DNA of 64,000 nucleotides from Ciona savignyi (GCA_000149265.1 CH002917.1:751304-815303), one strand, 5' to 3'; shown: positions 11,688-33,365, counted from the stretch's first letter. Notes: a model not told the origin generated them from the letters alone. A program made the numbers and translations.

Positions 11688-12164
11688 TGAAGCTATATAT
11701 ATGGCGAACGAAAGTACCAATAAATCTACAGAAAATTGCCGTTAATTTTGTCTAAATCAAGATTCCGTTGTGTTCTAGGGCAAGACTCAACGCGGACATC
11801 GTGTGAACCCAAGGAATAAATGGGTTTTACTAAAATAATATATGTCAAACTAATAACATATATAACACACTTTAATAGCTCAGATGATTGCCAAACCTCG
11901 AGAGCTTAACCTCGTAACAAACAAATTAAACATTTGAAATGGATGTATATAGTTTGTTATTAAATACACCTTTGAAATAACATTTCGGATTTAAGTACAG
12001 TGTCAAATTTTAATGCATTGTTAAAATGGTATGGATTGTTAAAAAAGTATTGGCGCTTCATAAAACAACTTAGCAATGTGCAATTTTAGTTTAACAACAT
12101 AGCGACGACCGTTGGATAATGTTCCGTCGCAAGTCTTGAAGAATTTCATCCAAAAATTTCTACT
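11688..12164. other. No gene; decayed SINE fragment at 11767-11895
   Basis: 11767-11895 keeps the SINE order TTGTGTTCTAGGGCAAG, GGACAT, GGGTTTTACTAAA, ACACACTTTAATAGCTC, but is heavily mutated. The rest is AT-rich sequence without recognisable features. The last exon of SLC22 copy B begins at 12165. Confidence 0.5.
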
Positions 12165-15100
12165 TCAAGCGTCAATTTCCCTGAGCAAGTATTCTTCTTT
12201 TGGTGAATCTTCTGTCTCTGAATCTCTATAATTTATTATTATTTTTAACCCGGTGGGTGCGGATAGGCAAAGACAGGTTACTAGAGTTATTGCAGTATAT
12301 TTAAATGGACATTGCCTGAACCCAGCGGATTCATGGGTTCTACTAAATTAAAAGGAAAGTGAGAATCATGCACAGCACACGACATTAGCTCCGGAAACCC
12401 GACGGTGGGCGCGAGGTATTCTGGCAGTTGACCGTGTGGTAACCCTTTTTTTTTCGTTCATGGGGATAAACATATATATCCTACCCAATCCTATATTTAA
12501 GGGAAATTTTAAACTAATAAAACCAATAGGGTTAGCATCCAGCGCCGAAAAACGTGCCCAAGAACATTTTCGTCCAGCTTATGGTTGGGCGTAACATAAT
12601 CGATGTTCGGCGGACGCTGAGGTCGGGTTGTCGGTAAATAGGAAAAGCAGTATGTATATACCACTATGGCGCTAGCAATTTCAGGTTCCATTAAAACCCA
12701 AAGCCAAATTGTGTAAGTTACTCATGTTTACCCGCTGAGATAAAAAAACAAGGCGGTTTTGAGTGTTTAAAAAGCGTAGCATTTTAAGAGGTATGCTGAG
12801 AGTATCACAGGACAAAAAAATCATCAATGCGTGACTATTATTTCTGTTTAAAGCATATTATTATAATTCGACTTACGTGTTGGGAGATAAACAGACTAAT
12901 TTTGTGATAAATTTTCGGCAAAAATGTTTCGCAAACGAATTTTCGGCGTCATCAAAAGACATCAGCAACTTCTTTCCTTTGGTTTCGGGGAAATTTAAAG
13001 CGAGGCTAGCAGCAAGAAAGGCAAGAATGCCAAAGATGGTCTGCAGAGAACGTTGGTGAAAATTCACAACAAAATGACAAACAAAATGACACGAATAACA
13101 AAACAAAGTCAAATTCATTACTGGTGTGAGCCATGGAATGGTCAGTTGTATTTGTACTGTAAACGGTGAGAACGTGCTGCCAAATCGGGCGGCCATTGAT
13201 GACAAACCGAGTGCTGTAGCCCTGTGAAGGATATGTTGAAGTTATATAAGTCTATACTCAAACCACATGTTAAATCGATAATTAGACTGTTTATATAAAA
13301 TCTCTCTCTGCAAGATATCTCGACCCATTACAAGTTTTTCTGATGTCTATGTTAAAACGTTATACCACACGTCATAAACGTTGAACGTAATAATAGACAG
13401 TTGTGTTGAAATCGCCTAAATTAGACCGAATGGCATTGATTTCTTTCTTTCCGATTAAGTTACTGTACAAGCAGCAGTGTATGATTTTACTTTGCATTTG
13501 TACCGGTAAAACCGTTAAAAGCCCAAACATGGTAAGTGTGTGTTACATATAATATAAGCTGGACTCGTAAAGTCGGCTAATTTATTATATTTACGGCAAA
13601 AACATTATCATCATTTTGCCATTAAACCGTATCGTATCGTCGTAACAACCATTCTCAATCGCGTATCACTCTGTATCAACTACTACTATTACCGCCAATT
13701 ATAACCGAAGACTAAAACAGTGTCTTTTAAACAACGATACGCGTCATTTTTGAACTAGTAGCCCGTTGCTTAACCCGCGGGAGTACAAAAACTGTGTTTT
13801 TAATACAACGATACGCGTCATTTTCGAACTAGGAACCCGTTACTTAACCCGTTGTAAGACAAAAACGGTGTTTTTTTATACAACGATACGCGTCATTTTT
13901 GAACTATGAACCCATGGTAAGACAAAAACTGTGTTTTTTATACAACGATACGCGTCATTTTTGAACTAGGAACATGTTGCTTAACCCGCGAGTACAAAAA
14001 ACTGTGTTTTTAATACAACGATACGCGTCATTTTCGAACTAGGAACCCGTTACTTAACCCGTTGTAAGACAAAAACGGTGTTTTTTTTATACAACGATAC
14101 GCGTCATTTTTGAACTATGAACCCATGGTAAGACAAAAACTGTGTTTTTTATACAACGATACGCGTCATTTTTGAACTAGGAACATGTTGCTTAACCCGC
14201 GAGAACAAAAACTGTGTTTTTTTTTATACAATGATACGCGTCATTTTCGAACTAGGAACCCTTTGCTCCGCGAATAACACTCTTTATCCAAACCCACCTT
14301 CCAACTGTCGGGAACATCTCCACAGTATGGGTGAAAATGACCCCAAAAGCCATACTTGCTCCAAACCGCCCGATCATCGCAAATACTGCTCCGATCGTAT
14401 CAAACACTTCAAATGCAATTGTTATAAAATTTTCGTTATAAAGTGCTATAGGGTAATTCATTTTACTAGAGTGCTAACTATGGCAAAGTTACTATCGTGT
14501 ACCTTTGTAGGAAATGGCCTAAGGTATTTCTTGATTATTGTCACAGATACCGTTACGACAAAATTTATTTCATAAAAAAACTAGCTAAATTGCATTATAA
14601 TATAATTTTATTATTTTTATGAGTATATTCATATGAACTTTCGAATATAAACTCTGTTACGCAGCAGCGTCACCGCATAAGCGTAAAATAATACAATAAA
14701 GCGGATCGCAATGGTAGAATTAAAACTTACCAGAGTTCCCATTCCCGAATTGAATGCATAATGTTGAGGACAAGCATGCTAAACTGGCAACGTAAAGTGA
14801 ACAAGATGTCGTCTTGGTGAATCCAACCTTTGTAACGATGAAGATTGCACTTGTGCAAGCAAGAAACTCAACAAGTCCACCCATCATGTTATTGAAGTAG
14901 ACACTTCCTGGCAGTGATCCGGCGTTCAGCATAAGGCCATAATACACCATACTACAAGAAGCAAAGTTGTTTATACCGGCTAACCAACTCAATTGTAAAT
15001 TGTTGTACCTGGTTACCATCCATACAAACATGTTGCTCAAGATTAAAAACCGTGTACAGGGACGGATAAACAGCTCTTTTAAGGCGAACTGTTTTTCTTT

Positions 15101-18100
15101 CTGCATGGAAAGTAAAATGTACGAAAAGTACTTCTGGGTGGTTAAGTTTTTTTGGATCCAAAAATTAAATATAGCAAATAGGATAGGATAGGATATTCAT
15201 CTTTATCCCCGTGAATGGAAAAACCAGGGGGTTAACACACCGGCAATCGTCAGATCACTTCGCGCCAATCGTCGGGTTACCGGAGCTATTGCAGTGTGTT
15301 GTCTATAATTGAGACGTTCTTTTAATTGGGTAGAACCCATTAATCCGCTGGGTTCAGGCAAGGTCCGTAAAGTGCCTTGCCCAAGGACACAATCGACTAG
15401 CTAGCGAGCAGTTTCGCACCTTCAACCTTTCGATTGAAAGGCGACGCACTTAAACGTTAGACCAACGGGCCGGACCGTTTATGTTGTATATCCATTGAGA
15501 TATTGGCTTTTAAGGTTATTAAATAAGATGGTTGTATACTGCGCAAGAGCTGTAAAATCAGTAGACAAATATGTCCTTAAAACACAAGAATTGGATTTGT
15601 GCTTGGTAAGATATAATCATTGAAGCTAATATTGCATCATCATTTTTAGTATTTGCAATATTTGTTTTTTTAAACAATTTTATATGCGAAGTGATTTGCG
15701 CTTTAGTTAAGTTTTGTTGGAGTGTGACTAAATAATTTTTTTATGCCATCTTGGTTACTATATGAGTTTATTTAGTGCAGCCTGTTTTTTTTTGGGTTAA
15801 AATACTGCCGGGTGCGTAATAGTTTAGTTTTAGTTAGGTTTATTTTTTTGCTCCTTCGCTACAATAAAGAAGAATAGAACAATTATTTCAAGTTAGGGAG
15901 ACAGGATCAAACGGAAAAACTACAGTATTTAAAACACGTCAGTGAATATACACATTACAAATTAGGGGGGAAATGATGTGGTCGTTAAACCTTACATTAA
16001 TAAAAAGAATTTTCAACAGAATAATTTAAATCAAAATTAACTAATTTGATATTATTTCGGCCTTGAATAAAACTGTGCAAGCGCGACCCAGTACTGAGGG
16101 GGGAGTCGGTTTTGGGATTAATAAAAAAAAAACTAAAATGAATATCTACCAGTGGTTAAAAAAAACTCTCAAAACACACTTAATAAGACATTAAATTATA
16201 TTTGGTGCAAGAAGGTTACCGGTTTCTTAGTTATCAAAAAATTCTCTTCGGCTTTCTGCCAAATATCGTCTGAAAGTTGTGTGTTATTTCGCTTAGCCAT
16301 AGACTCGCAAATCTTTTTTGCTTTCTTCCGCTGATCACAAGCAAATAACCACCTGATAGAATAGGTTGTTATTTAATCTTTATGTTAAAGAACTGGGTTG
16401 CGTTAAAACCAAAAAGGATAAAAACACATATGGTTTAAAACACGATCAAACTGTAAAGTAGCTCCCGTTAATTACATTAAAATTTAACTGGCTGGAAGTT
16501 GGTATCGATGCCATAACCATTGGAGCAGTGTTCCGATGTGTCCACCACTGAGCCGCGAATCATAGATTCGGGGCGTGTAACCAAATGGTTAACGCCACCG
16601 ATTCATAAACACACACAGCACTCAAAACCGGCTTAGAATAGGAACCTATGGTTCTGTCTATGCAATCATAAAAAAACTAAATGCCGATGGAAATTATTTT
16701 AAAAACTTTCAGAAAAAATGATTTATCAGCCCGATCTAAATGTTTACATATTTTGAAATATTTCAGAAGCAATATAATTTATTACCAAACCTTGGAGATT
16801 CCGGGTAACACCAGCTTAGCACAATAAAAGGAGTTAGACCAATGACTGACTTCGCAATCTGCAGATGTCTCCAATCTCGCCAAGTTAAAGCGAGCAGTGA
16901 AAATATCATCGACCCTAGTCCAAATATGGCGTTGAATAAAAGTCCAATAGTAGTTCGCCATTTGTTTCGAGATATTTCAATCACTGGAATATAATAAACG
17001 TTTTATTAAATAACATATCCTTTGGACACATTTTGGTTGTATACCTACTGTACACAAAAACGCCAACTGAGATAGCCATGGCATCGAGTCCCAAAAGAAA
17101 TCTCAGCGCAGTATAAACGTAGATATTTGGAGAAAATGCTATAGAAACCCCGATCAACAAAGCTATTACAATAGCAGTCCGAAAAACGAGGATTCTTCCA
17201 AATCTAAAAATATGATTTTTCCGACAGATTAGTCTAGCCGTTAAATGCGTCTTCGTTTAAGGAAAGGTTGCAGGTGCGAAACTGTTAGCTAACTAGTCGG
17301 TAGTGTCCGCGGGCAAGACACTTTACGGACATTGCCTGAACCCAGCGAATTGATGGGTTCTACCAAATTGAAGGAACATGTCTATCATAATATAAAACAC
17401 ACTGCAATAGCTCCGGTAACCCGATGGTGGGCACGGCGAGGTGATCCCTTGGTTTTCACATTCCCGGGATAAACATGAATATCCAATCCTATCCTACGAT
17501 TTATTATGTTGCTTAGTTTTGAAACCATGGTAGTTTATGTTTTTAAATGTAATGGTGTGTATGGGTCGGTAATGCTCAACCTTCCACTTCGCGACACATA
17601 AGTAGCAAACAATAATTTATAGTTTACCTGGCTTTAAATATAGAATCAGTGTAAATTTTAGTCCATTTTTCGGGTATGAGTCAACACTTTAAGGATTGTT
17701 GGGTTAGTGCGTCTTTCAGCCGAAAGGTTTTAGATTCTTGTCGCTATCTAATCGGTTGTGTCCTTAGGCAAGGCACTTAGCGAAAACTTTCGGAACCCGT
17801 GGAAAAATGATTTTTACTAAATTAAAGCCGCCGGATAATCTGACGATTGCCCGTGTGTTAAACCCCCTTGCGTTTTCCCATTCACGGCAATAAACTGAAA
17901 TATTTTATCCTATACTTAATAACTGTACAATAATTTCTACAAAATTTTCCCGCGACAATTTTTGCGGCACACTGTTTATTGCGGAGCACTGGTCTACATA
18001 ACGCGAACATATGTATTACAACAAAGTTTTCTTTCTCAATACTTACTTATCACACATAATGCCACCCATAAATGCTGCAAAGAAAAGACCAAAGTAAAAT

Positions 18101-18382
18101 AGCGAGGCCGACGCAAATGATATTGTCATTTTATCGCACACGAGGTCCCACTGTGATAAAACACTTTTTATTACTGATAGAAAACACTGACTAAACATTC
18201 TTCCCTGCTGCTATAATAATGTACACAAAAGAAAGTGGCTTATACGCGGTTATATATGAATGTACATTGTTTGCGACTTTCAAGATACAGGTATTTTGTG
18301 AGATTCCAATGTAATAAAACAAAGTTTACTTCGAAGTAATAAAACTAATGAGATATTAGTTAAAACGGACTTTATGTCAACG

Positions 18383-18418
<36 letters not shown>

Positions 18419-21057
18419 GCAATATAATAGCTATTGGCATTTTAATGTGACGTTTTTAAATTATCCAAATGGTTTATTTTGAACCCAAACAAACCTTTTT
18501 TGGTGCGAATTCAGCCGTAAGGACGATATAATGGAGTCGTAATAAGCTTTTTATACATTATGGTGTATATATGAAACGGCGGAAACTAAAATAAGTCATA
18601 GAGGGACAGGGAAAGAAGGAAAAGTACTTACTAAAATAAACATTAGAACGTTGTGGTCAGTATTAGGGTTAAGGTTATAGTTAACGTTAGGTCTAGGTTG
18701 AGATTATTATTTTTGTTCTTTCCCCTTCTCCATTTTCCTTATTTTTGTTCTGCCCAGCTGCGTAAATCAATCGGTCAAGTAACGGTTTTCGATCGACCAA
18801 CGGAACTTCTTTTTTGGAAGGGTTAGGATAATTTGTTTTGTATTACATTTTCCCAGGAGCTATAACATCTTACACTGGTGTGGAAAATTACACTGGAAGA
18901 TTAAACAAGTAACATCATCGTATTTGAATCTAATTAACGAATCCTCTTTACTTAACTAATGTTTGTATGACAAGTGAAGCCGTTTTTTCCCCAAGGGGTA
19001 AACCTAAACGGCCCCCAACGGGGCATAGCGGTAAACCTAAACGGCGCCACTCTATTTATACAGGGCTCTTGAGCCAAAAGAAAGACCGAACCTCTGTAAC
19101 AATAGTTTCTTGGTATGAACTCCTGTCGTACATATAACCGACGTCACATTTTGTTGTCGTCAGCGATTTGGTGTTGTTGACTCCGAACAAGCAAGTCTCG
19201 TCGAGAGAATCTTGGCATGACGTGTTGTAGACGTATCTAAAGCAACGATCGGGTTTCTGCAAGAGAAGGAATAGGTTCAAAGGTTACCAGATGTGTGGTC
19301 TAACTTCGTAAGAATGCTCAAAAGGATAATTGAAAAATAACAGATTTACCCTACCCGTTTATAAGCACTTTTTTTTAACACGGATCGCTTAACATTGGCA
19401 TTGTATAATTGTGTGAATGTTATAACACCTATGTAAAACAATCATACGGTTTCTGATTACTAAGGTAGGCTACTGAAAGTACGTTTATACGTATGTGGCG
19501 CGTATAAAGCAGTCCAAAATCATATAACTTCATTAACAATTTCATACAACAAGTTTCTAAGCACTTCCATCTACATAACGTCTTGCTTTTAAGATAACAC
19601 GTCATGGTTGCATTGTATTTATAAATGTTAAGGGTATAAAACATCTTTTGGCGTAAAACAGCGGTTACAACATTAGCTCTACATACTCGTATTCCAATTA
19701 TAAATTCTATCTGTATTTATTCACCTCAGCACCGTGTTTAATATTATCTTACTTTTTTATAAATTTAAATACCAACAATTTTATAAAGAGCGTTCAACGG
19801 CTTAAATAGAGCCCAATAAAAACCTTGTTTTAGACTGCTGTGGCATGTCGCTTAATATGTACAATTACCAGAACCAACCTTTGTTAGATCATTAATAGGG
19901 ATAAACAATTTTGTGATGTCATCAGATGTAATGTTGGGGTATGCAGTTGAGTTGTCCAAGGGTTCAATCCGACATCTGCTGTCTGGCATGCCACCTTTAA
20001 ATGCACAAACAGTTAAACTTTTGAAAGGATATAATTATCATCTTCTGAATGGGAGACAGAGGGCTTTTTTACACTATTAATAATTATAGCGTGTGCCCAT
20101 TCTCGGGATAAGGACCTACTTTCTAACGTTGTTTCGAATTACCGTAGCTATATGACGTAACAATGTACGAGGTTATTATATTTTACTTTGAAAATGACAA
20201 TAGTCGCGTTTTTAGAAACCAAGACCTGAAACGCGACAGTAAACTTAAAGATACTTGAATTCTAGTCACTTAAGCACCTCCTCCAACTTTTGGCAGTATA
20301 AATCAAATCATATTTCAGCAGGTCTATTAACACGATTTTTATAGTCACAAGTCAGCATCTTTGTTCAAGTTGGCTAGTTTCTTATTTTTTACAACTCAGT
20401 ATATAAAAAGTCAATTTTACGTTGTTTCTACGGGGTTATTACAAAATCATCAGCGATAACGATATTGTTGTTGTAAGTAAATTACACTTTACAGTTTACA
20501 GGCAGAAAAGAAAAGTTCACGTAGAAAGCAGCTAAAAAAACACATGTTGATTATGTCGTTTCGTAGGTCAGGGCGAGTACATTACGTAGCCTACTATACA
20601 ATAGGCTGTAATACACAACATAATTGTGCAAACTTGTTTTAGTTTCAACTGCATGCAGCACATTGGTATCGCGTCGGTTGTAAATTCAACAACCTTTCGG
20701 ATAAAAGACGAGGGTTTTACCAAAACGAGTCTGACCAACTCGATATTTTAAAACCAAACTTTTGGAAGCCAAGAAATATGTTGATTTTGCAAGGCAACAG
20801 ATATGTTGATTTAACTTTACAATTCAACATTTTAGTTAGTTATCCAAAAATAAACATTTTAGTTAGTTATTAAGTTATGGTAAATGTGATTTAAAATAAA
20901 TCTCTTAAACAAAACCAAACTCACCAATAAAAACGGAAGCGCTGAAAATATGGCAACCCGGTATTGAGATGCAACACAGCAGCAGAAAACTAAACAACTG
21001 AAACCTGCCGTTTCCGACGATATTTTCTATAACGTTATCAAACGAAAACATGACCAT
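12165..21057 (-). CDS. SLC22-family organic-ion transporter, copy B (12 exons, 600 aa)
   Basis: Exons in transcript order: 21057-20925, 19994-19879, 19256-19092, 18150-18047, 17203-17049, 16983-16791, 16352-16220, 15100-14731, 14406-14298, 13221-13122, 13040-12877, 12225-12165. Every exon has exactly the length and phase of its counterpart in copy A, and the model again gives 601 codons. The protein shares ETIVTEWDLVCDK, EISRNKWRTTIG, EMFPTVGR and FPETKGKKL. Differences cluster in exon 5 (VFRTAIVIALL), the end of exon 7 (FLITKKP), exon 9 (VFDTIGAVFAMIGRFGASM) and the acidic tail (TEDSPKEEYLLREIDA). It is therefore a convergent paralogue, apparently intact. Introns differ strongly in length and content from copy A. 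Substrate unknown. Confidence 0.92.
12303..12494 (+). repeat. SINE, 5'-truncated, in the last intron of SLC22 copy B
   Basis: It contains GGACATTGCCTGAACCCAGC, the central segment CGACGGTGGGCGCGAGGT and the tail CCTACCCAATCCTAT. The tRNA-like head is missing. Confidence 0.8.
13716..14275. repeat. Tandem array with a 210-bp higher-order period in intron 9 of SLC22 copy B
   Basis: About eight monomers each carry the words AACGATACGCGTCATTTT and GAACTAGGAAC. The GATACGCGTCATT word recurs at spacings of about 75, 76, 62, 72, 75, 63 and 73 bp. Monomers thus repeat in groups of three with a near-constant 210-bp period (for example 13810 to 14020 to 14231). The array ends about 25 bp before the donor side of exon 9. 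Copy A has no such array at the equivalent intron. Confidence 0.9.
15178..15474 (-). repeat. Full-length SINE in intron 7 of SLC22 copy B
   Basis: Left to right: tail GGATAGGATAGGATATTC, body with CCGGAGCTATTGCAGTGTG, then the reversed tRNA-like head (CCTTTCGATTGAAAGGCGAC) ending GGGCCGGACC. Relative to the plus-strand gene map it is reversed, so it lies in sense orientation within the minus-strand gene. Confidence 0.9.
15790..16010 (+). repeat. Dispersed repeat family 2 (possible LINE 3' end)
   Basis: Shares AAAACACGTCAGT, ATACACA and GTGGTCGTTAAACCTTACAT with 30455-30640 and 63735-63905, and partly with 24398-24500 and 21720-21790. All copies have the same orientation. A bare consensus of about 200 bp without inverted ends suggests a retroelement 3' region. 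I cannot identify the family. Confidence 0.5.
16560..16665 (+). repeat. Second tRNA-like repeat family, head segment
   Basis: The segment GTGTAACCAAATGGTTAACG followed by CCACCGATTC resembles a tRNA D-arm/anticodon region. Related heads occur at about 8925-8965 and 9045-9075 (+), 23940-23985 (-), 50655-50690 (+), 50820-50905 (-) and 59442-59517 (-). Sequence after the head is not the same as in the main SINE. Confidence 0.45.
17219..17497 (+). repeat. SINE inserted just upstream of exon 5 of SLC22 copy B
   Basis: Head (GACAGATTAGTCTAGCCG), body (CACACTGCAATAGCTCCGG) and tail (ATATCCAATCCTATCCTAC) are present. On the gene's strand the SINE lies 5' of exon 5 and its head ends about 15 bp from the acceptor AG, so the SINE may contribute the branch-point region. 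Confidence 0.88.
17700..17913 (+). repeat. Diverged SINE in intron 4 of SLC22 copy B
   Basis: Keeps TCTTTCAGCCGAAAGG, TCGGTTGTGTCCTTAGGCAA, CTGACGATTGCCCGTGTG and CCCATTCACGG. A central part is deleted. Confidence 0.75.
18385..18417. repeat. (TA)n microsatellite
   Basis: About 16 uninterrupted TA dinucleotides in intron 3 of SLC22 copy B. Confidence 0.95.
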
Positions 21058-21173
21058 GCTCGAAACCTTAGGAACACTATACTGGTGCTGGTGATACAAA
21101 ATTACAGTCGCTAAATATTTACAAAGTGATTTACAGCATACGAAACACACAGGTATCGTCTTTTAGGATATAT

Positions 21174-21432
21174 AATATATATAGGATATTTATCCTGGTG
21201 AATTGGAAAACGAAAGAGGCGTTAACACACGGGCAAAGTTTACCTCGCGCCCATCGTCGGGTTAGCGGAGCTATTGCCATGTATTGTGTGTATCATTTAC
21301 ACGTTTCTTAAATTTAACAAAACCTATCATTTCACTGGGCCCAGTCGGTAAGTTCCTTGCACAAAGACACAACCGATTAGCTAGCGACCAGTTTCAAACC
21401 TGCAATACCCGCCAAGCTAATCGTTCGGACAA
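21174..21432 (-). repeat. SINE upstream of SLC22 copy B
   Basis: Minus-strand copy with a short tail (ATAGGATATTTATCC), body (GGGTTAGCGGAGCTATTGCC) and head remnant (GATTAGCTAGCGACCAG). It lies about 115 bp upstream of the copy B start codon. Copy A also has SINEs close upstream, at 3805-4088. Confidence 0.8.
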
Positions 21433-24291
21433 TATTGGAATATTATTAGCTCTGACTTTTATCCAAACTAACCCACTTGCAACTTTTGTATGCCGACTAA
21501 CCGTGGCATTCGGAAACGTTATTAAAAAAAAAACCTGATAAACCTCTTAATAACAAAATCTCAGGACCGCTCGACTGCATGGACCTTACACTGATTAGGT
21601 TTTAATAATTTAAGTCTAATGTTAAAATGGAAGCACTTTCAATATAGCCGTGAAAAAAATAATAATCTAGCAATGACAAATAAAAATGCTAGAGACTGCT
21701 GCAAAGCGTCATCTTAGTTTATTAATTTAAAAGACGACAAGGCGTGGTCGTTAAACGTAAAGAATAATGACAAAAAGTTTGCATTTTACAATGCTAGTCT
21801 AAAAAGAAATAATGTGCACCGTATGACCACGAAAAATTGCGCTGTTAAGAACCTGTACAAAATTGTCTAACTGATAGGTTAGTAAAGCATCCTACGCAAA
21901 GGTCATCGGTACTCTGCAGCGTCAAACCGATAAAATGCTGGTGGTGTACACTAATTAACCCGACAACAAATTGCTGGTGATATGCACACTAATTCACTAG
22001 ATAGTAAATCGACCTGTGCAAGGTTACTGGTACTCTATAGCTTTAAATTGACACTAAAGTAGGGGTGATGTATCGAAGTATACATGTGGGGATTAGAGTT
22101 GTTGTTTACGATACCCATATTCTACCTAATGCGAGCTTTAGGCAAATTAAATCTCGCAGAAAAACTACAAAACTGGATTTAGTTAATCTATGTTTAAAGA
22201 TGATTCCGAACCCTGTTTACCATTCGAACCCTGTTTACCATTTATAATATTACAATACCTTTAAAATTTAACTGCGCTTCTTATAACGTAGTCTTAACTT
22301 CAAACCGTCTGGCCAAGTATTAAGACTTGCTTTTTTGCACTTCAATAGTGAATATAATTTTGTCTAAAATGAGTATAATAGCGTGAAACGCTTAAAGTTA
22401 AAAGCGACTATACCTTTCACAGTTCGTTAAAGAACTGGGTCGCGTTAAAGCAGCAGTCACGCGTACATACGTACAGGGAATTCCGCCACTGTACAACTCG
22501 TTTCGTAAAAGAAAGTTAACCAGAAGATCAACCACCGGGCTGGTGTAAGTTCTTACAAATGAAATAAAACAGTAAAAAAAAGTTACACAAGTGTGGCCTA
22601 TTAACCGTGTTTAACGCGACGTAAAATGTGCAAATAAAAATGAGAATTTTATTACTAATCACATGCATGCCACATAAAACTTATGTTGTGTACGATTAAC
22701 ACGTTCCTACAATATGGTGGAGCATCATTGGTTCAAAAATCGTTTTTTTCGGACCAGTAAGAAAACTTCCACTCTACAACAGTTATAATAAATGCGCTTG
22801 TTCGACCGAAAGAAAAAAATCTCACAACATTGTAATTATCCGTCATCAGTCCAGTGTGGATTCTTTGTTGCGTGTTTTAGTCAACATGCGTTGAATGATT
22901 TCCAACAGTAATTTGATTTGGAGTATAATCTAATGTGATTTTGTCGATGATCTTTTACCATATCCAGTTTAATAAATATTAATAAAATGTACTTTTCGAA
23001 TTCAACAAGTTGCTAGTTTTGGACGACCAAACTGTATAGGAACGACGTAGATAACAAGATACCTCTGTAATGCGGGTAAAACAATACTTGGAAGTAATTA
23101 GAAAAAAAAGAGTTTTATTAACAACTTTATATAGTGAAATTTCGTAAGCACCGCAAACAATTTTAGGATTTCCGGTTTTCCTGCTTTAAAAAATATTCAC
23201 GATATGTTTTTCTTCACACATGCAACGGGAAAACACTCGAGAAAGGAAACTGCTCACTAAAAATATGGAACTAATTCTAACATTGTAGGTGCAGTTTTAA
23301 TAAAAAAAATAAACAACCTACATCAGACACTAATCTCAAGCTTCGAAATAATCTTAAACACTAACAGCAGCGCTTACTCTAAACATTAACCGTGTAATCG
23401 TAACTTTAGTGTACTGTTGCCTCTTTTTCTTTCTAGTTTTCCACTTGTTTCAAAAGATAAACGATAGTAGTACGGTTTACAGTATATTTTAGGGTAGGGT
23501 GATTTTAAAATCAGATAGCAGTCTCGTCTTGTACAGATTTTATTAAACGATTTCACGCATATTTTACTAAATAACACCATTGGAACATATATAGTTGTGT
23601 AATTCGTAAATAATAACAGGTAAAACAAGCTTTTTGATAGTAAATATTGTGTAAACAATATGTATAAAAGATAAACTTGTGTATATCAATTGCCCGTTCA
23701 CGACATGTAAAAAAACTAATTTACCAAAAGCGCAGTTAATGTGCTGATATACAATGTTCTATTTAGGCAATATATTGGGCGTTAAGTAATATACGGTTGG
23801 GCGTTAAGCAATGTATGGCTGGGCAGGTTGTAAAGAGCTATTAGATAGCATCTTTATGAATACCACAAAGAATGGGAAAAAGCACAGAGTTATCGCAAAT
23901 GCGTTATTTATTGTATAGAATATAGATATCTACATATATTCGGTTACGCTAACCATTTAACCACACACACAATCATCAGATTACCTTGTGCACACAGGAA
24001 TATTAAAGTTTTAAATACGTCAACATGATAAGCAAGAGTACTGGTTTAAGATATCAATAAATGTTGTGTATATATTCATCGCAATATACCAAAAAAAAAG
24101 TTAAAAAAAAAACTGTGTTTCATAAGGGCTTAAATGTCTTACTTAATTGTTTAAGCTACCCAGTTAGTATGTAACCAAGTTACAACACCAACGCTTAGGC
24201 TAAAAATCAAATAATAAAACCAAACCAAGATGCATTTTGCACTGCTAAAAACACCAAGGTTAAGTGTGTGATTGCCAAAACTTGATGTGGA
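21433..24291. other. Intergenic; no gene seen
   Basis: No exon with acceptable splice sites and no conserved protein was found on either strand. A short tandem duplication (CGAACCCTGTTTACCATT twice) lies at about 22208-22240. A SINE/tRNA-like fragment in reverse lies at about 23940-24000. The 90-codon minus-strand frame at 23386-23658 has composition unlike the confirmed genes. Confidence 0.5.
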
Positions 24292-32892
<8,601 letters not shown>

Positions 32893-33365
32893 TCTAGTTT
32901 AACATGCCTTACTCATTGCCTAATATCTAAAATCTACAATGTAATAGGAATAATTACATATTGCAAAACAAAATCAGGTAAAAAATATATACTTATATGG
33001 GTAAGTAAAATAATACTTGGCTTAATTTTGCTCTTGCATAAAAATTGTAAAAATAATAAAAGAGTATAATGAAATTTGTATTTTTTCAATTTCACTTATA
33101 AATACATGCACTAAATTTCGAAACTAATCGGCCTGTTATTTACTTATATGTTGTTATATAAGTCATGATAAGGAATTTGAATAAATAAATAACTTTAATA
33201 CCACTAAAAGTAAGTGTAAATTAACAAATATATATGTTGCTATCAGCGCTTAGTTATGATAAGGGATTTGAATAAATAAATCATTTTAATACCATTAGTA
33301 AGTGTAATTTAATAAATATGTAAATTATCTTGGAAATCGAATCATTCTGTATCTGTGTTAAATGT
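32893..33365. other. Spacer between the dysbindin-like gene and CRYM
   Basis: 473 bp of AT-rich sequence separates the dysbindin-like stop from the CRYM start, both on the minus strand. It contains a direct duplication of about 75 bp (33163-33235 and 33248-33318, sharing GGATTTGAATAAATAAAT-like words). The CRYM ATG is preceded by ACTAGA. Confidence 0.5.

Noticed and set aside
14231-14575. 114-codon plus-strand ORF
   Set aside because: It is antisense to exon 9 of SLC22 copy B and starts in the tandem array.
23386-23658. 90-codon minus-strand ORF
   Set aside because: Its amino-acid composition reflects AT-rich DNA (many Tyr, Leu, Lys, Ile), it has no domain and no splice partner.
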